This document shows positions 53,697 through 62,136 of a stretch of DNA of 64,000 bases, one piece after another. This DNA is from Anaerolineae bacterium (GTDB lineage Bacteria; Chloroflexota; Anaerolineae; Caldilineales; Caldilineaceae), in contig JAUIHI010000003.1 of NCBI GenBank assembly GCA_030432295.1, positions 1-64,000 on the forward strand, read 5' to 3'. The notes beneath the pieces are model-generated. The model saw only the letters and a program-made list of their open reading frames with translations. It made no database searches and was not told the origin of the DNA. Both the position numbers and the translations under genes were made by a program. The stretch's first letter is position 1. Each line of letters starts with the position of its first letter.

Positions 53697-54490
53697 CTCC
53701 GCCTCTCCATTGCTACGACCCGTCCTGCCAAATCCAGCGCTTCCCGCCCGTCGTTGGATAGAATTCTGTCCAGCCGGGCCGGGTTTTTGAGCCGGGGCAC
53801 GCTGGGTGGATAGGCTCGACCCCGGATGTCCTGTATTCCCCAGGCCCGGCCCTGCGCGTCAAGAAAATTGTGCCAGTCAAAGCAACCGTCCAGGGCCAGA
53901 TTAGCCGCGGCCAGCTTCTCCACCGAAAATTCGGCCTCGTAGCCGTGTCCGCCCCCCCACACATCCTCGAAGGAATCGGCCAGGACGATCTGGCCCGACG
54001 CGTCCAGCCGGTTGACCAGTGCCCAATGCGCGTCCGCTGCGTGAAAATTGGCTTCGCTCGCTTTGACCCGGCCCGCCGCTGCCACTTGCGCGTCCGTCGC
54101 CTCGCCTCTGGCCTGTGCCCCCAGCAACCGGTAATAGGCGTCGTAGCTTTCTGGGCGGGCAAAGGGGACCAGCAAGCCGGCCCCGTTCCGGGATGTGTCG
54201 CGGATGATCGCCAGCAGTTCTGCGGGGCTGGAGAAGGCGACGGCACGGGCGGCAAAGATCGGCGCGCCGTTTTTTGTGATGCCCCGGATCAAATCGAGCA
54301 TCAGATTGACGGAAAGCACTTCGCCGATGAATGTGCGGGGATCGGCCTTCTCCAGCCGGTCCAATTCGGCGATAATTGCGGCTTCGGCATTCTCTCCGCA
54401 GCCCAGCAGACGGGCCGCGGCCAGGATTGCGAAAAGTCCACAGTTGGCTCCGGTCTGTACGGGTATGCGTTGGAGCGGAAGCGGCGGCAT
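53693..54490 (-). CDS. Papain-fold cysteine protease/transglutaminase-like protein of unknown function
   Basis: A 265-residue soluble protein. C17 in TGANCGLFAILAAARL at the N terminus, H155 in DAHWALVNRL and D172 in LADSFED have the order and spacing of a papain-like Cys-His-Asp triad, but overall similarity to known peptidases is weak. No signal peptide or membrane segment, so it acts inside the cell. ATG 54490 has AGGA 7 nt upstream; a GTG at 54535 would add 15 residues without support. Its stop overlaps a possible micro-ORF. It faces the caspase-TIR gene across 446 bp. Confidence 0.6.
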   Translation of the reverse strand: MPPLPLQRIPVQTGANCGLFAILAAARLLGCGENAEAAIIAELDRLEKADPRTFIGEVLSVNLMLDLIRGITKNGAPIFAARAVAFSSPAELLAIIRDTSRNGAGLLVPFARPESYDAYYRLLGAQARGEATDAQVAAAGRVKASEANFHAADAHWALVNRLDASGQIVLADSFEDVWGGGHGYEAEFSVEKLAAANLALDGCFDWHNFLDAQGRAWGIQDIRGRAYPPSVPRLKNPARLDRILSNDGREALDLAGRVVAMERRR

Positions 54491-54623
54491 AGGATAGTCC
54501 TGGCGATGGGTGGGGACGGTTGCCCAATCGTACACGGGAGGTTCGTCGGCGGCAAATCCCAGAGGATATTCGGTTGCAATTCAGATGTGGGGCGAAGTGG
54601 AATCGTCTGTGCTGCCCGGCGCT

Positions 54624-54732
54624 AAAGACACCGGGCTACTGAGCCACGCCCCCTGAATGGGGGCTTTTGTAGGAACAGATGACCCGATAACCAGCCGGAT
54701 TTATCCGGCGTGGCTCGGTAGCTGGGGTCTTT
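54624..54732. mobile_element. MITE-like element with AAAGACACCGGGCTAC ends
   Basis: The left arm aaagacaccgggctactgag..ccacgcc pairs imperfectly with the right arm ggcgtggctcggtagctggg..gtcttt. The size is 109 bp and it is non-coding. The flanking ggcgctaaagac and gtctttagccc strings extend the symmetry. Confidence 0.55.
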
Positions 54733-54846
54733 GACCCATGGTCTTTAGCCCAGTGCGGTCGTCGCAACCCCACCTCTGCCCCGAACTTGAATTACACCGG
54801 GGATAATCTCCCCACGCTGTCGCTCACAGCGCTGAAATCTTTCCCT

Positions 54847-54875
54847 TTGTTCTGGCTCTCTCTCCGTGCTACAAT
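54847..54875 (+). promoter_or_regulatory. Sigma-70-type promoter of the caspase-TIR gene
   Basis: TTGTTC (54847-54852), a 17-bp spacer and TACAAT (54870-54875) lie 62 bp before ATG 54937. The cgtgctacaat context matches that before the NB-ARC gene (38985-38995). Confidence 0.55.
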
Positions 54876-54936
54876 GCGGCTAACTTACACCCTCTGAGCC
54901 GCCTGCTCTCCCTCTATCGTCGAACGGAGTAATTCT

Positions 54937-56217
54937 ATGCCTCTTCTCGAAAATGCCCACGCCCTGGTCGTGGGCATCGCCAACTATCAGAATGTGGGTA
55001 AGCTCCCGCCCAGTGTGCTGGGGGATTCGATGGGCATCTACAAAACCCTCATCGACCCGGAGACCTGCGCCTATCCACGGCAGAATGTGACGCTTCTGCA
55101 GGACGGGAAGGCAACCGCCGCGACTTTGCGCGAGGCACTGGCGGCCCTGGCCGAAAAGACGGATAGCCACTCGACTGTCACTATCTATCTTTCCAGCCAC
55201 GGCGGGCGAATTGAGGCGGGCGAACACCGGGGGGAGTACATCGCGCCGGTGGATGTGCGGGTGGATCCGGCGGACCCGTCGGTGCTGGCTGGCTCGGCCA
55301 TCTCTGGCAGCGAATTCAGCGCAGCCCTGGAGGCTATCCCCGCGGCCAAAGTGCTGGTGCTGCTGGACTGTTGCCACGCGGGGGGCATCGGCGAGGCAAA
55401 AGACCTGGCCCCGGATATCGGGCTGGCCAAAGGCTTTTCCCAGGAGATGATCGACCGGCTGGGCGCGGGCAAAGGCCGGGCGATTCTGGCTTCGGCCCGG
55501 CCCGACGAGAAATCCTACATTCTCTCCGGCGATCAGCACAGCCTCTTCACCAAACATCTGCTGGCCGGTCTGGCCGGGGCGGTGGCAGGCGAGGACGAGT
55601 TTGTGCGGGTCTTTCGGCTCTACGAATATGTGCAGCCGAGAGTGACGGCCCAGCATCCCAACCAGCACCCCCGCTTCAAAGCCAATTTAGAGGACAATTT
55701 CGCCGTCGCCTTCTACAAAGGCGGGCAGACGAAGCAGGTCCCACCGGCCCCGGCTGCCAGCGAAGATGAATTCACCTACGACGTCTACATCAGCTATACG
55801 GACAGAGAGCCGGATTCTACGTGGGTGTGGGAAAAATTTGTGCCCCAATTGGAGGATGCCGGCATTCCCCCCGAACGGATCGCTGTCGTCGGCGAAGTAG
55901 AGCGCCGGGGCGTCACGCTGCTGCTGGAAGCCGAGCGTGCGCTGCTGCAATCCAAGCGGGTGGTGCTGGCCATGTCGAACGGTTATTTTGCCGACACCCG
56001 GGCCAAATTCGACATCGCCCTCACCCAAAACGAGCAGGTGAAGGCCAATACCTTCCGCCTGTTGCCGATGATTATCGACGCGGAAATGGACCGCTCCCTC
56101 ATCCCGCCCCGGCTGGACATCTACGGCCCGGTGGATGTGACCCATCCCCGGATGGGAGAACGGCGACTGGCAAAGGTCGCATCGGAGATTAAGGGTCCCC
56201 TGCCGCTGGGGGATTAG
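54937..56217 (+). CDS. Caspase-like protease fused to a C-terminal TIR domain
   Basis: A 426-residue protein. The N-terminal caspase/metacaspase (C14) domain runs to about 260 with catalytic His H88 (YLSSHGG) and Cys C146 (LLDCCHAGG), both present. A short Pro/Ala linker (268-275) leads to a TIR-like domain (279-410) starting FTYDVYISYTDRE, with RIAVVGEVERRGVT and VVLAMSNGYFADTRAKFDIALTQ. At the position of the catalytic Glu of NADase TIR domains there is Asp (D359), so this TIR may signal by assembly. TIR- and caspase-based proteins act in antiphage immunity with cell death; here both are in one chain. ACGGAG precedes ATG 54937 and its own promoter is visible. No sensor gene is adjacent. Confidence 0.85.
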   Translation: MPLLENAHALVVGIANYQNVGKLPPSVLGDSMGIYKTLIDPETCAYPRQNVTLLQDGKATAATLREALAALAEKTDSHSTVTIYLSSHGGRIEAGEHRGEYIAPVDVRVDPADPSVLAGSAISGSEFSAALEAIPAAKVLVLLDCCHAGGIGEAKDLAPDIGLAKGFSQEMIDRLGAGKGRAILASARPDEKSYILSGDQHSLFTKHLLAGLAGAVAGEDEFVRVFRLYEYVQPRVTAQHPNQHPRFKANLEDNFAVAFYKGGQTKQVPPAPAASEDEFTYDVYISYTDREPDSTWVWEKFVPQLEDAGIPPERIAVVGEVERRGVTLLLEAERALLQSKRVVLAMSNGYFADTRAKFDIALTQNEQVKANTFRLLPMIIDAEMDRSLIPPRLDIYGPVDVTHPRMGERRLAKVASEIKGPLPLGD

Positions 56218-56264
56218 TCTTTCTTTGTTTCTGCGGAAATAGCGGGATGACTATTTGGTTGGCT

Positions 56265-56418
56265 AGTGAGCGCTGATTGAGTAGCTTCAGAATCCTGCGG
56301 ATTCTGCGTCTTCGAGGCGTATCGAAATCAAGTGAACGAGTTGACGAATATTTTTGATACTACCCGCTAGGTTTCGATACGGCGGGGAAAAGCACCCGCC
56401 TACTCAACCGGCGCTGGT
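56265..56418 (-). repeat. Dispersed TATCGAAACC element, inverted copy C
   Basis: In reverse orientation it carries the same blocks as 959-1063 and 1961-2097: accagcgccggttgagtagg, gtatcgaaacc and ttgatttcgatacgcc, then tactcaatcagcgctcac. Two internal inverted pairs (cctgcggattctgcg, cggcgggg..ccgcc) make smaller hairpins. It lies between the caspase-TIR and DUF423 genes. Confidence 0.75.
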
Positions 56419-56454
56419 TACTTAACGTTAACGTAATACACAAGGAGCATCTGA

Positions 56455-56820
56455 ATGACCCAACCTTTTCTGTTCCTCGGCGCGCTGCTGGGTGGACTGG
56501 CCGTCGCACTGGGCGCGTTTGGCGCCCACGCGCTGAAGGCCCGCCTTTCCCCAGAGAAGCTCGTCACCTTCGAGACCGGCGTGCGCTATCATTTCTACCA
56601 CGCTTTCGCCCTCCTGGCCGCGGGGCTGGTGCAGTTCCTCTTCCCACCCGCGGGGACCGCGGCCCTGGCCGGTTGGCTCTTCCTGGCCGGGATCGCCCTC
56701 TTCTCCGGCAGCCTCTACTGGCTCTCTCTGGGCGGTCCCCGCTGGCTGGGGCCAGTTACACCCCTGGGCGGCCTGGCGCTGATCGGCGGCTGGATCGCGC
56801 TCGCGCTGGCGGTCCTTTGA
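56455..56820 (+). CDS. DUF423 family small membrane protein
   Basis: A 121-residue protein with four hydrophobic helices. GALLGGLAVALGAFGAHAL at the start, the FETGVRYHFYHAFALL block and GPVTPLGGLALIGGW at the end are the family signature (YgdD-like). AAGGAG precedes ATG 56455. Function is unknown in the family. Confidence 0.92.
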   Translation: MTQPFLFLGALLGGLAVALGAFGAHALKARLSPEKLVTFETGVRYHFYHAFALLAAGLVQFLFPPAGTAALAGWLFLAGIALFSGSLYWLSLGGPRWLGPVTPLGGLALIGGWIALALAVL

Positions 56821-56895
56821 CGGACGACGGACGATGGACGGAAGACGAACGAATAGGCCCAACGTTCGTCTTCCGTCCGCCGTCCGTCGTCGTAA
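56821..56895. repeat. Imperfect long hairpin (GACGGACGACGG family)
   Basis: gacggacgacggacgatggacgg..aagacgaacg at the left pairs with cgttcgtctt..ccgtccgccgtccgtcgtcg at the right. It fills most of the gap before the M24 peptidase gene and may act as terminator or attenuator. Confidence 0.6.
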
Positions 56896-56933
56896 ATCAC
56901 CCAATCAACCAATCACCCAATCAACTACTCCCT

Positions 56934-58121
56934 ATGCCAAACACACTCGTACAAGAAAAAGTCACCCAATCCATCGCCATCCTCAACGAACTGAATATCG
57001 ACTGCTGGCTCACCTTCGCCCGGGAATCAGCGGCCGGGATCGACCCGGTGCTGCCTCTCATCTACGGCCATCACGTCACCTGGCAGAGCGCGTTTTTGCT
57101 CTTTCGCACAGGCGAGCGCGTCGCCATTCTGGGTCGTTTCGACAGCGACAACGCCCGCAACTGTGGCGCGTATGGCGAAGTGATCGGCTACGATCAGGGC
57201 GTCAGCGGACATCTGCTGGATGTGTTGCGCCGTCTGGACCCCCAGCAGATCGCCCTCAACTATTCGGCCAACGACGCCCACGCCGACGGCCTGGGCCACG
57301 GCCTCTACCTGCAACTGATGGACTATTTCCGGGATACGCCCTTCGCTGAGCGGGTCATCTCCGCCGAGCCGATTGTCACCCGGCTGCGGGGGCGCAAGAC
57401 CGCGGTGGAGGTGGAGCGCATCCGCCAGGCCATCCGCACGACCTTCGAGTTGTACAACCGTACCTACGAATTCGCCGACGCGGGGATGAGCGAGCGAGCT
57501 ATCGGCGCGTATATGCACGAGCAGATGGACGCCCTGGGCCTGGAGACTTCCTGGGAGCGGGATAGCTGCCCCGCGGTCAACGCGGGGCCGGACACGCCCA
57601 TCGGCCATCTCGGCCCTGGGGATGTGCAGGTAGCCACGGGCCAGCTTCTCCACTTCGACTTCGGCCTGCGCCAGGACGACTACTGCTCGGACATCCAGCG
57701 GGTGATGTACTTTCTGGCCGAGGGGGAACGCCATCCGCCCGCGCCTGTGCAGCGGGCCTTCGAGACGGTCACGCGAGCGATTCAGGCCGCTGTCGATTTT
57801 ATGCGCCCCGGCGTGCTGGGCCACGAAGTGGACGCGGTGGCACGGGCAGTCATCACCGACGCTGGCTACCCGGAGTTCCGCTACGCCACCGGCCATCAGG
57901 TGGGGCGCAGCGCCCACGACGGCGGCGGCGTCCTGGCTCCCCTCTGGGAGCGCTACGGCGACACGCCGAAGATGGCCCTGGAAGCCGGCCAGGTCTACGC
58001 AGTGGAACCGGGTCTCTTTGTGGAGGGCTACGGCTATATGGGGATCGAAGAGAATGTGCTGGTCACGGAGGAGGGCGCAGAGTTTCTGGGCGAGCCGCAG
58101 CGGGAGCTCGTAATGAAGTAG
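56934..58121 (+). CDS. M24 family metallopeptidase (Xaa-Pro aminopeptidase-like)
   Basis: A 395-residue protein with a non-catalytic N-terminal domain (to about 165) and a pita-bread catalytic domain. Metal ligands are the Asp of LLHFDFG, Asp of YCSDIQRVM, His of ATGHQVGR, Glu of AVEPGLF and Glu of GIEENVLV. These match aminopeptidase P and prolidase. It removes or hydrolyses Xaa-Pro peptides in the cytoplasm. The start ATG 56934 is preceded by aatcacccaatcaa repeats with no clear ribosome site; longer frames upstream cross the hairpin. Confidence 0.88.
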   Translation: MPNTLVQEKVTQSIAILNELNIDCWLTFARESAAGIDPVLPLIYGHHVTWQSAFLLFRTGERVAILGRFDSDNARNCGAYGEVIGYDQGVSGHLLDVLRRLDPQQIALNYSANDAHADGLGHGLYLQLMDYFRDTPFAERVISAEPIVTRLRGRKTAVEVERIRQAIRTTFELYNRTYEFADAGMSERAIGAYMHEQMDALGLETSWERDSCPAVNAGPDTPIGHLGPGDVQVATGQLLHFDFGLRQDDYCSDIQRVMYFLAEGERHPPAPVQRAFETVTRAIQAAVDFMRPGVLGHEVDAVARAVITDAGYPEFRYATGHQVGRSAHDGGGVLAPLWERYGDTPKMALEAGQVYAVEPGLFVEGYGYMGIEENVLVTEEGAEFLGEPQRELVMK

Positions 58122-58141
58122 GACCAGCCGTCGCCGGTTGA

Positions 58142-58240
58142 GCGGCCCTCACCACCCCCTGTCCCCCTCCTCTCCCAGCAGTGACGCGGGTTCGTCTGTG
58201 TGGTGGTCTGCGCTGGGAGAGGAGGGGGGACTCGTTGGGA
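58142..58240. repeat. Inverted repeat family shared with 842-932
   Basis: gccctcaccaccccctg then arms tcctctcccagc and gctgggagagga flank a 30-nt loop containing tgtgtggtggtc. Confidence 0.7.
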
Positions 58241-58312
58241 GTGTTGTTCCGGGTTCGCCAGCCGGCGCTGCTCCATTTCCTGCATTAGTTCCCATCCTGC
58301 GAATATCCCCGC

Positions 58313-58340
58313 TTGTATCCTCCGCGTCTCCGGGTATAAT
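58313..58340 (+). promoter_or_regulatory. Sigma-70-type promoter of the rhamnonate-dehydratase-like gene
   Basis: TTGTAT (58313-58318), a 16-bp spacer and TATAAT (58335-58340), about 107 bp before ATG 58447. The gggtataatga context also occurs in the repeat at 1012-1022. Confidence 0.5.
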
Positions 58341-58446
58341 GAGAACAGCCAACCATCACTTCACCCAATGCACGGTGTGCGAACCATTCCCACTACCCGT
58401 TCACGCACTACGCACTACGTGTCACGCGCCACAAAAGGAGACCCCA

Positions 58447-59634
58447 ATGAAAATCACCGCTGTCCGTGTCTTTGAACTCAAAGGCGTCCTGGAACACAAA
58501 GGCGAATTCTGGGAAGAACGGCTCATTCGCCCGGTGGACATCTACCCGGAACACAAAGCCGAAGGCGCCAACTGGACGGAGAAAGTCGGCTCGGACGCCT
58601 TCCGCATCACCGCCAACTTCGTGCAGATCGAGACCGACGACGGCGTGTACGGCATCGGCGGCCCCTTCCCCGAGGAGCAGGCGTACATTATCGTCAAGCA
58701 GATCGCTCCGCTGCTCATGGGCCACGACCCCCTGGCGATTGAGCGCATCTGGGATCGGGTCTACCGTTCGATGGTCCACGGGCGCAAGGGCACGGCGATG
58801 ATGGCCCTCAGCGTCGTCGATTGCGCGCTCTGGGACCTGAAGGGGCGCTGGTTCAATGCGCCGGTCTATCAACTGCTGGGCGGCCCTGTGCGGGAGAAGA
58901 TTCCCGCCTACGCCAGCGCGCTGGGCTATTCTCTGGACCCGGAACTGGTGCAGGAGCGGGCGCAGATGTTTGTGGAGCAGGGCTACACCGCCACCAAATG
59001 GTTCTTCCGGGATGGCCCCACCGACGGCAAGGCGGGCATCGAGCGCAATATGCGGCTGGTGCGTACCCTGCGCGAGAGCGTCGGCCCGGATGTGGATATT
59101 ATGCTGGACGCCTGGATGAGCTGGGATGTGCCCTATACGATTCAGATGGCCCGCCGTCTGGAAGAGTACGCGCCCCGCTGGATCGAAGAGCCTGTCCTGC
59201 CCGACAAAATCGACCAGTACGCGGAGATCACCCGCAACGTCAACATTCCCATCAGCGGCGCGGAGCACGAGTATACCCGCTGGGGACTGAAGCATCTGAT
59301 GGCCCTGCGCGCGATGGACGTCTACCAGCCCGACATCTACTGGTGCGGCGGCATCTCGGAGACGATGAAAATCTGCGCCATCGGCTCGGCCTACGATGTG
59401 GTGGTGATCCCCCACGGCCACTCCACCCCCGCCACCGCTCATCTCATCGCGGCCTGGCCAGAGACCACCTGTCCTCTGTTGGAATATCTGGTCAAATGGA
59501 ACGAAATCCACCAGTTCTTCCTGGCCAATCCGCTGAAACCCGTCAACGGCTACGTCACCCCGCCCAGTACCCCCGGCATCGGGATGGACCTGGACGAGGG
59601 GAAGGTGGAGAGCCGGCGAGAAGTGACGTTTTAG
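58447..59634 (+). CDS. L-rhamnonate dehydratase-like enzyme (enolase superfamily)
   Basis: A 395-residue enzyme. The N-terminal FWEERLIRPVDIYPEHKAEG segment and the K184-W-F186 motif are characteristic of rhamnonate dehydratases. Metal ligands are D221, E247 (WIEEP) and E273 (GAEHEY), and H323 lies in IPHGHS. The reaction removes water from L-rhamnonate to give a 2-keto-3-deoxy acid. AAAAGGAG precedes ATG 58447 and a promoter is visible. The following Gfo/Idh/MocA oxidoreductase and 2-hydroxyacid dehydrogenase on the same strand fit a sugar-acid locus. The name is by sequence pattern; related aldonates cannot be excluded. Confidence 0.85.
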   Translation: MKITAVRVFELKGVLEHKGEFWEERLIRPVDIYPEHKAEGANWTEKVGSDAFRITANFVQIETDDGVYGIGGPFPEEQAYIIVKQIAPLLMGHDPLAIERIWDRVYRSMVHGRKGTAMMALSVVDCALWDLKGRWFNAPVYQLLGGPVREKIPAYASALGYSLDPELVQERAQMFVEQGYTATKWFFRDGPTDGKAGIERNMRLVRTLRESVGPDVDIMLDAWMSWDVPYTIQMARRLEEYAPRWIEEPVLPDKIDQYAEITRNVNIPISGAEHEYTRWGLKHLMALRAMDVYQPDIYWCGGISETMKICAIGSAYDVVVIPHGHSTPATAHLIAAWPETTCPLLEYLVKWNEIHQFFLANPLKPVNGYVTPPSTPGIGMDLDEGKVESRREVTF

Positions 59635-59936
59635 ATGCGATAGTGATTTTTTGTATAGGAAGCGTGCTGCGTGCTACGTGAGATCACACGACCTTTTTCA
59701 CGTTTCTGTAGTAGTCAAGAAGATGGTGGAAGTTTCAACGCAAAGACGCAAAGGAGCAGAGACGCAAAGAAATCGCTTTTCTCCCTGTGCCTTTGCCTCT
59801 TTGCATCTTTGCGTTAAGAAATAACCATTCCACCATCCCGTTGTCCAGTACACCTTTTTCACGTTTCACGCAGCACGTTGCGTCAACAAAGTCCGCAACC
59901 TCATTTCAAACCAACACCCCCAACAGGAGTTTCTCA
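59635..59936. other. 302-bp intergenic region filled by a palindromic element
   Basis: It holds the element at 59714-59845, flanked on both sides by cctttttcacgtttc strings and gcgtgctgcgtgctacg / cacgcagcacgttgcg, which form an outer inverted pair. No gene is seen. Confidence 0.55.
59714..59845. mobile_element. AACGCAAAG palindromic element, copy 4
   Basis: The outer agaagatggtgga pairs loosely with tccaccatcccg. The inner aacgcaaagacgcaaag pairs with ctttgcatctttgcgtt. The wider frame resembles 41464-41578. Confidence 0.6.
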
Positions 59937-61094
59937 ATGTCTTCCCCCCTTCGTATCGGTGTGATCGGTCTTGGCCAGCGCGGCCTGCAACACTTGGCCG
60001 CGCTCTGGCAATTGCAGCAGGAAGGCGCAGTGGAGATCGTCGCGCTGGGCGACGCTTTCCCTGCCAATCTGACGCCGGAGAAGCTGAATCAGTATGTGCC
60101 CGGCCTGCCCGCCGAATCCATCGAACGCACGACGAATACACAATCGCTCATCAACGCCGACCTGCTGGACGCGCTCTACATCGCCATTCCGCCCAATGTC
60201 CACAAGGGCGAAGTGGTGGCCGCGGCCCAGGCTGGCATCCATCTCTTCGTCGAAAAACCGATGAGCCTCTTTCTGGACGAAGCGCTGGAGATGGAGAATG
60301 CCATCCGGGACGCTGGCATCATCTCTACCGTTGGCTTTCAGCAGCGCTATGACAGCCAGCACGAAGCGCTCCACGACTTTGTCGCTGACAAGCAGGTGGT
60401 GATGGCCTGCTACACCCTCCACGCGCCCATCGAAGCCCACAGCGTGAAGCACACCTTCACCGAGACCGTCGGCGGGCCGGGCAACCGGGTGTGGACGGCT
60501 AACCGGGCCTGGTCCGGCGGCACGGTTGTGGAGGCGGGTATCCACCCCCTTGACCTCTGGCGCTACTGGTTCGGCGATGTGGAATGGGTGCAGGCCCAGT
60601 ACATCCAGCGTCCGCCCGCCGAGATTTTTGACGGCGCGGACAACCCCTACGCCTACAGCGCCAACTTCGGCTTTGCCAACGGCGCGGTGGGTGTGATGAC
60701 TCTCTCCCGACTGCGCCGGGTCTTTGCCAGCCACGGGGATCATCAGGTGTTGTGGAATGAGGGGCGGGTCGCGCTGGAACGGGAGGCGCTGACCGCCTAT
60801 CACTACGACGGCGACTATCCCCCGGCCCAAAGGCCCGAAGCCGAAGCCGTGCGCCATCCCTTGCACGGCCCAAATACAAACAACACTACCTACGAAATCG
60901 CCGCGGCCTTTGTGCGGGCCGTGCAGGAAAATCGCCAGGAACTGGTGCGCTCCTCCTTTACAGATGCAATGAACAGTCTGGCCGCGGTCATCGCTGCCAA
61001 CGTCTCCGACGAACTGGGCGGAGCGCGGGTGGAGATTGCCGAGTTGATGATCTCCGAAAAATATGCACCCCAACGAAAAAAGATAGTGGGATAA
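59937..61094 (+). CDS. Gfo/Idh/MocA family oxidoreductase
   Basis: A 385-residue NAD(P)-dependent enzyme. The Rossmann motif is GVIGLGQRGLQHL (8-20), the family EKP is in HLFVEKPMS, and the substrate-domain signature is VEAGIHPLDLWRYWFGD, which carries the catalytic His. These enzymes oxidise or isomerise sugars, inositols or sugar acids. ACAGGAG precedes ATG 59937. It sits between a rhamnonate-dehydratase-like gene and a 2-hydroxyacid dehydrogenase on the same strand, so the substrate is probably a sugar derivative. Confidence 0.92.
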   Translation: MSSPLRIGVIGLGQRGLQHLAALWQLQQEGAVEIVALGDAFPANLTPEKLNQYVPGLPAESIERTTNTQSLINADLLDALYIAIPPNVHKGEVVAAAQAGIHLFVEKPMSLFLDEALEMENAIRDAGIISTVGFQQRYDSQHEALHDFVADKQVVMACYTLHAPIEAHSVKHTFTETVGGPGNRVWTANRAWSGGTVVEAGIHPLDLWRYWFGDVEWVQAQYIQRPPAEIFDGADNPYAYSANFGFANGAVGVMTLSRLRRVFASHGDHQVLWNEGRVALEREALTAYHYDGDYPPAQRPEAEAVRHPLHGPNTNNTTYEIAAAFVRAVQENRQELVRSSFTDAMNSLAAVIAANVSDELGGARVEIAELMISEKYAPQRKKIVG

Positions 61095-61157
61095 TGCGAT
61101 GATGCACTGTCGTCCCCTATCATCGCGCCATCCCATCATCCCACAGGAGAAATAACA

Positions 61158-62105
61158 ATGAACATTCTCATCTACCCCGCCCTCTCCCCCGAAGAAGTGG
61201 CCCAGGTCCAGGCTGTTTCCGAGGGCGTGGAGATCGTCAACGCCCAGTCGGAGGCCGAAGCCCAGGCCGCGATTGGCGAGGCCGAGGCAATGTACGGCAA
61301 TCTGACCCCTGCCCTGCTGGCCCAGGCGACCAAACTTAAATGGTTGCAAACGCCTATCGCCGGACTGGAAAATTATATGTATGCTGAGTTGGCCGACAGT
61401 CCAGTTGTTGTAAGCAATATGGCAAAAATTTACAACGATATGATCGCCGACCACGCGATGACGTATGTTCTGATGTTCGCGCGTGGCTTTCATCTCTACC
61501 TGCGGCGGCAGTTGGCGGGGGTGTGGGAAAAGGGCACGCCTGTGCGCCACCTGGCCGACTGCACGCTTGGGATTATCGGGCTGGGCGGCATCGGCACAGA
61601 CCTGGCCCAGCGGGGCAAAGCCCACGGGATGCGGGTGATCGCCACCGAAGCCCGGCCCGGCGACAAGCCCGACTTTGTGGATGAACTCTGGCCCGCGACC
61701 CGGCTGAACGATCTGCTGGCCCAGTCAGATTTCGTCGTCAGTTGCGTCCCCCAGACCCCCGCTACTGTCGGGCTGATCGGCGCGGCAGAGATCGGGCTGA
61801 TGAAGCCCAGCGCCTATCTTATCAATATCAGCCGGGGTGTGGTCGTAAAGCTGGATGCACTGGTAGAGGCATTGCAGGCCGGGCGCATCGCTGGCGCGGG
61901 GCTGGATGTCTACGAAATTGAGCCGTTGCCCGCAGGCCATCCCCTGTGGAAGCTGGAGAATGTGATTCTGACCCCCCACATCGCTGCGATCAGTTCGTCC
62001 GGCCTGCTGGCCCAACGGCGTATGGACACCCTCACCGGCAATCTGCGCCGCTATCTGGCCGGGGAACCGTTGCACAATGTGGTGGACAAAAAGATGCTCT
62101 TTTGA
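61158..62105 (+). CDS. D-2-hydroxyacid dehydrogenase
   Basis: A 315-residue NAD-dependent enzyme of the D-isomer-specific family. The nucleotide motif is GIIGLGGIGTDLAQRGKAHG, catalytic Arg and Glu positions are INISRGVVV and GLDVYEIEPL, and the catalytic His is in LTPHIAA. The VVSNMAKIYNDMIADHAMTY block is typical of glyoxylate/hydroxypyruvate reductase-like members. ACAGGAG precedes ATG 61158. The upstream gap (61095-61157) has a short gggataatgcgatgatgc / catcatccc inverted motif. It likely acts on a keto or hydroxy acid from the neighbouring pathway. Confidence 0.9.
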   Translation: MNILIYPALSPEEVAQVQAVSEGVEIVNAQSEAEAQAAIGEAEAMYGNLTPALLAQATKLKWLQTPIAGLENYMYAELADSPVVVSNMAKIYNDMIADHAMTYVLMFARGFHLYLRRQLAGVWEKGTPVRHLADCTLGIIGLGGIGTDLAQRGKAHGMRVIATEARPGDKPDFVDELWPATRLNDLLAQSDFVVSCVPQTPATVGLIGAAEIGLMKPSAYLINISRGVVVKLDALVEALQAGRIAGAGLDVYEIEPLPAGHPLWKLENVILTPHIAAISSSGLLAQRRMDTLTGNLRRYLAGEPLHNVVDKKMLF

Positions 62106-62136
62106 GGCCATTGGCGAAAGGAACAATCGACACGTT

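Larger units (their letters stand above)
54491..54936. other. 446-bp divergent intergenic region
   Basis: It lies between the papain-like gene (minus) and the caspase-TIR gene (plus). It contains a 109-bp inverted element (54624-54732) and a promoter (54847-54875). No gene is seen. Confidence 0.6.
58122..58446. other. 325-bp intergenic region with inverted repeat and promoter
   Basis: It contains the repeat at 58142-58240 and a candidate promoter at 58313-58340. Nothing coding is seen. Confidence 0.6.

Noticed and set aside
59934-61625. A 563-codon minus-strand open frame
   Set aside because: It is antisense to the Gfo/Idh/MocA and hydroxyacid dehydrogenase genes and has no recognisable domain.
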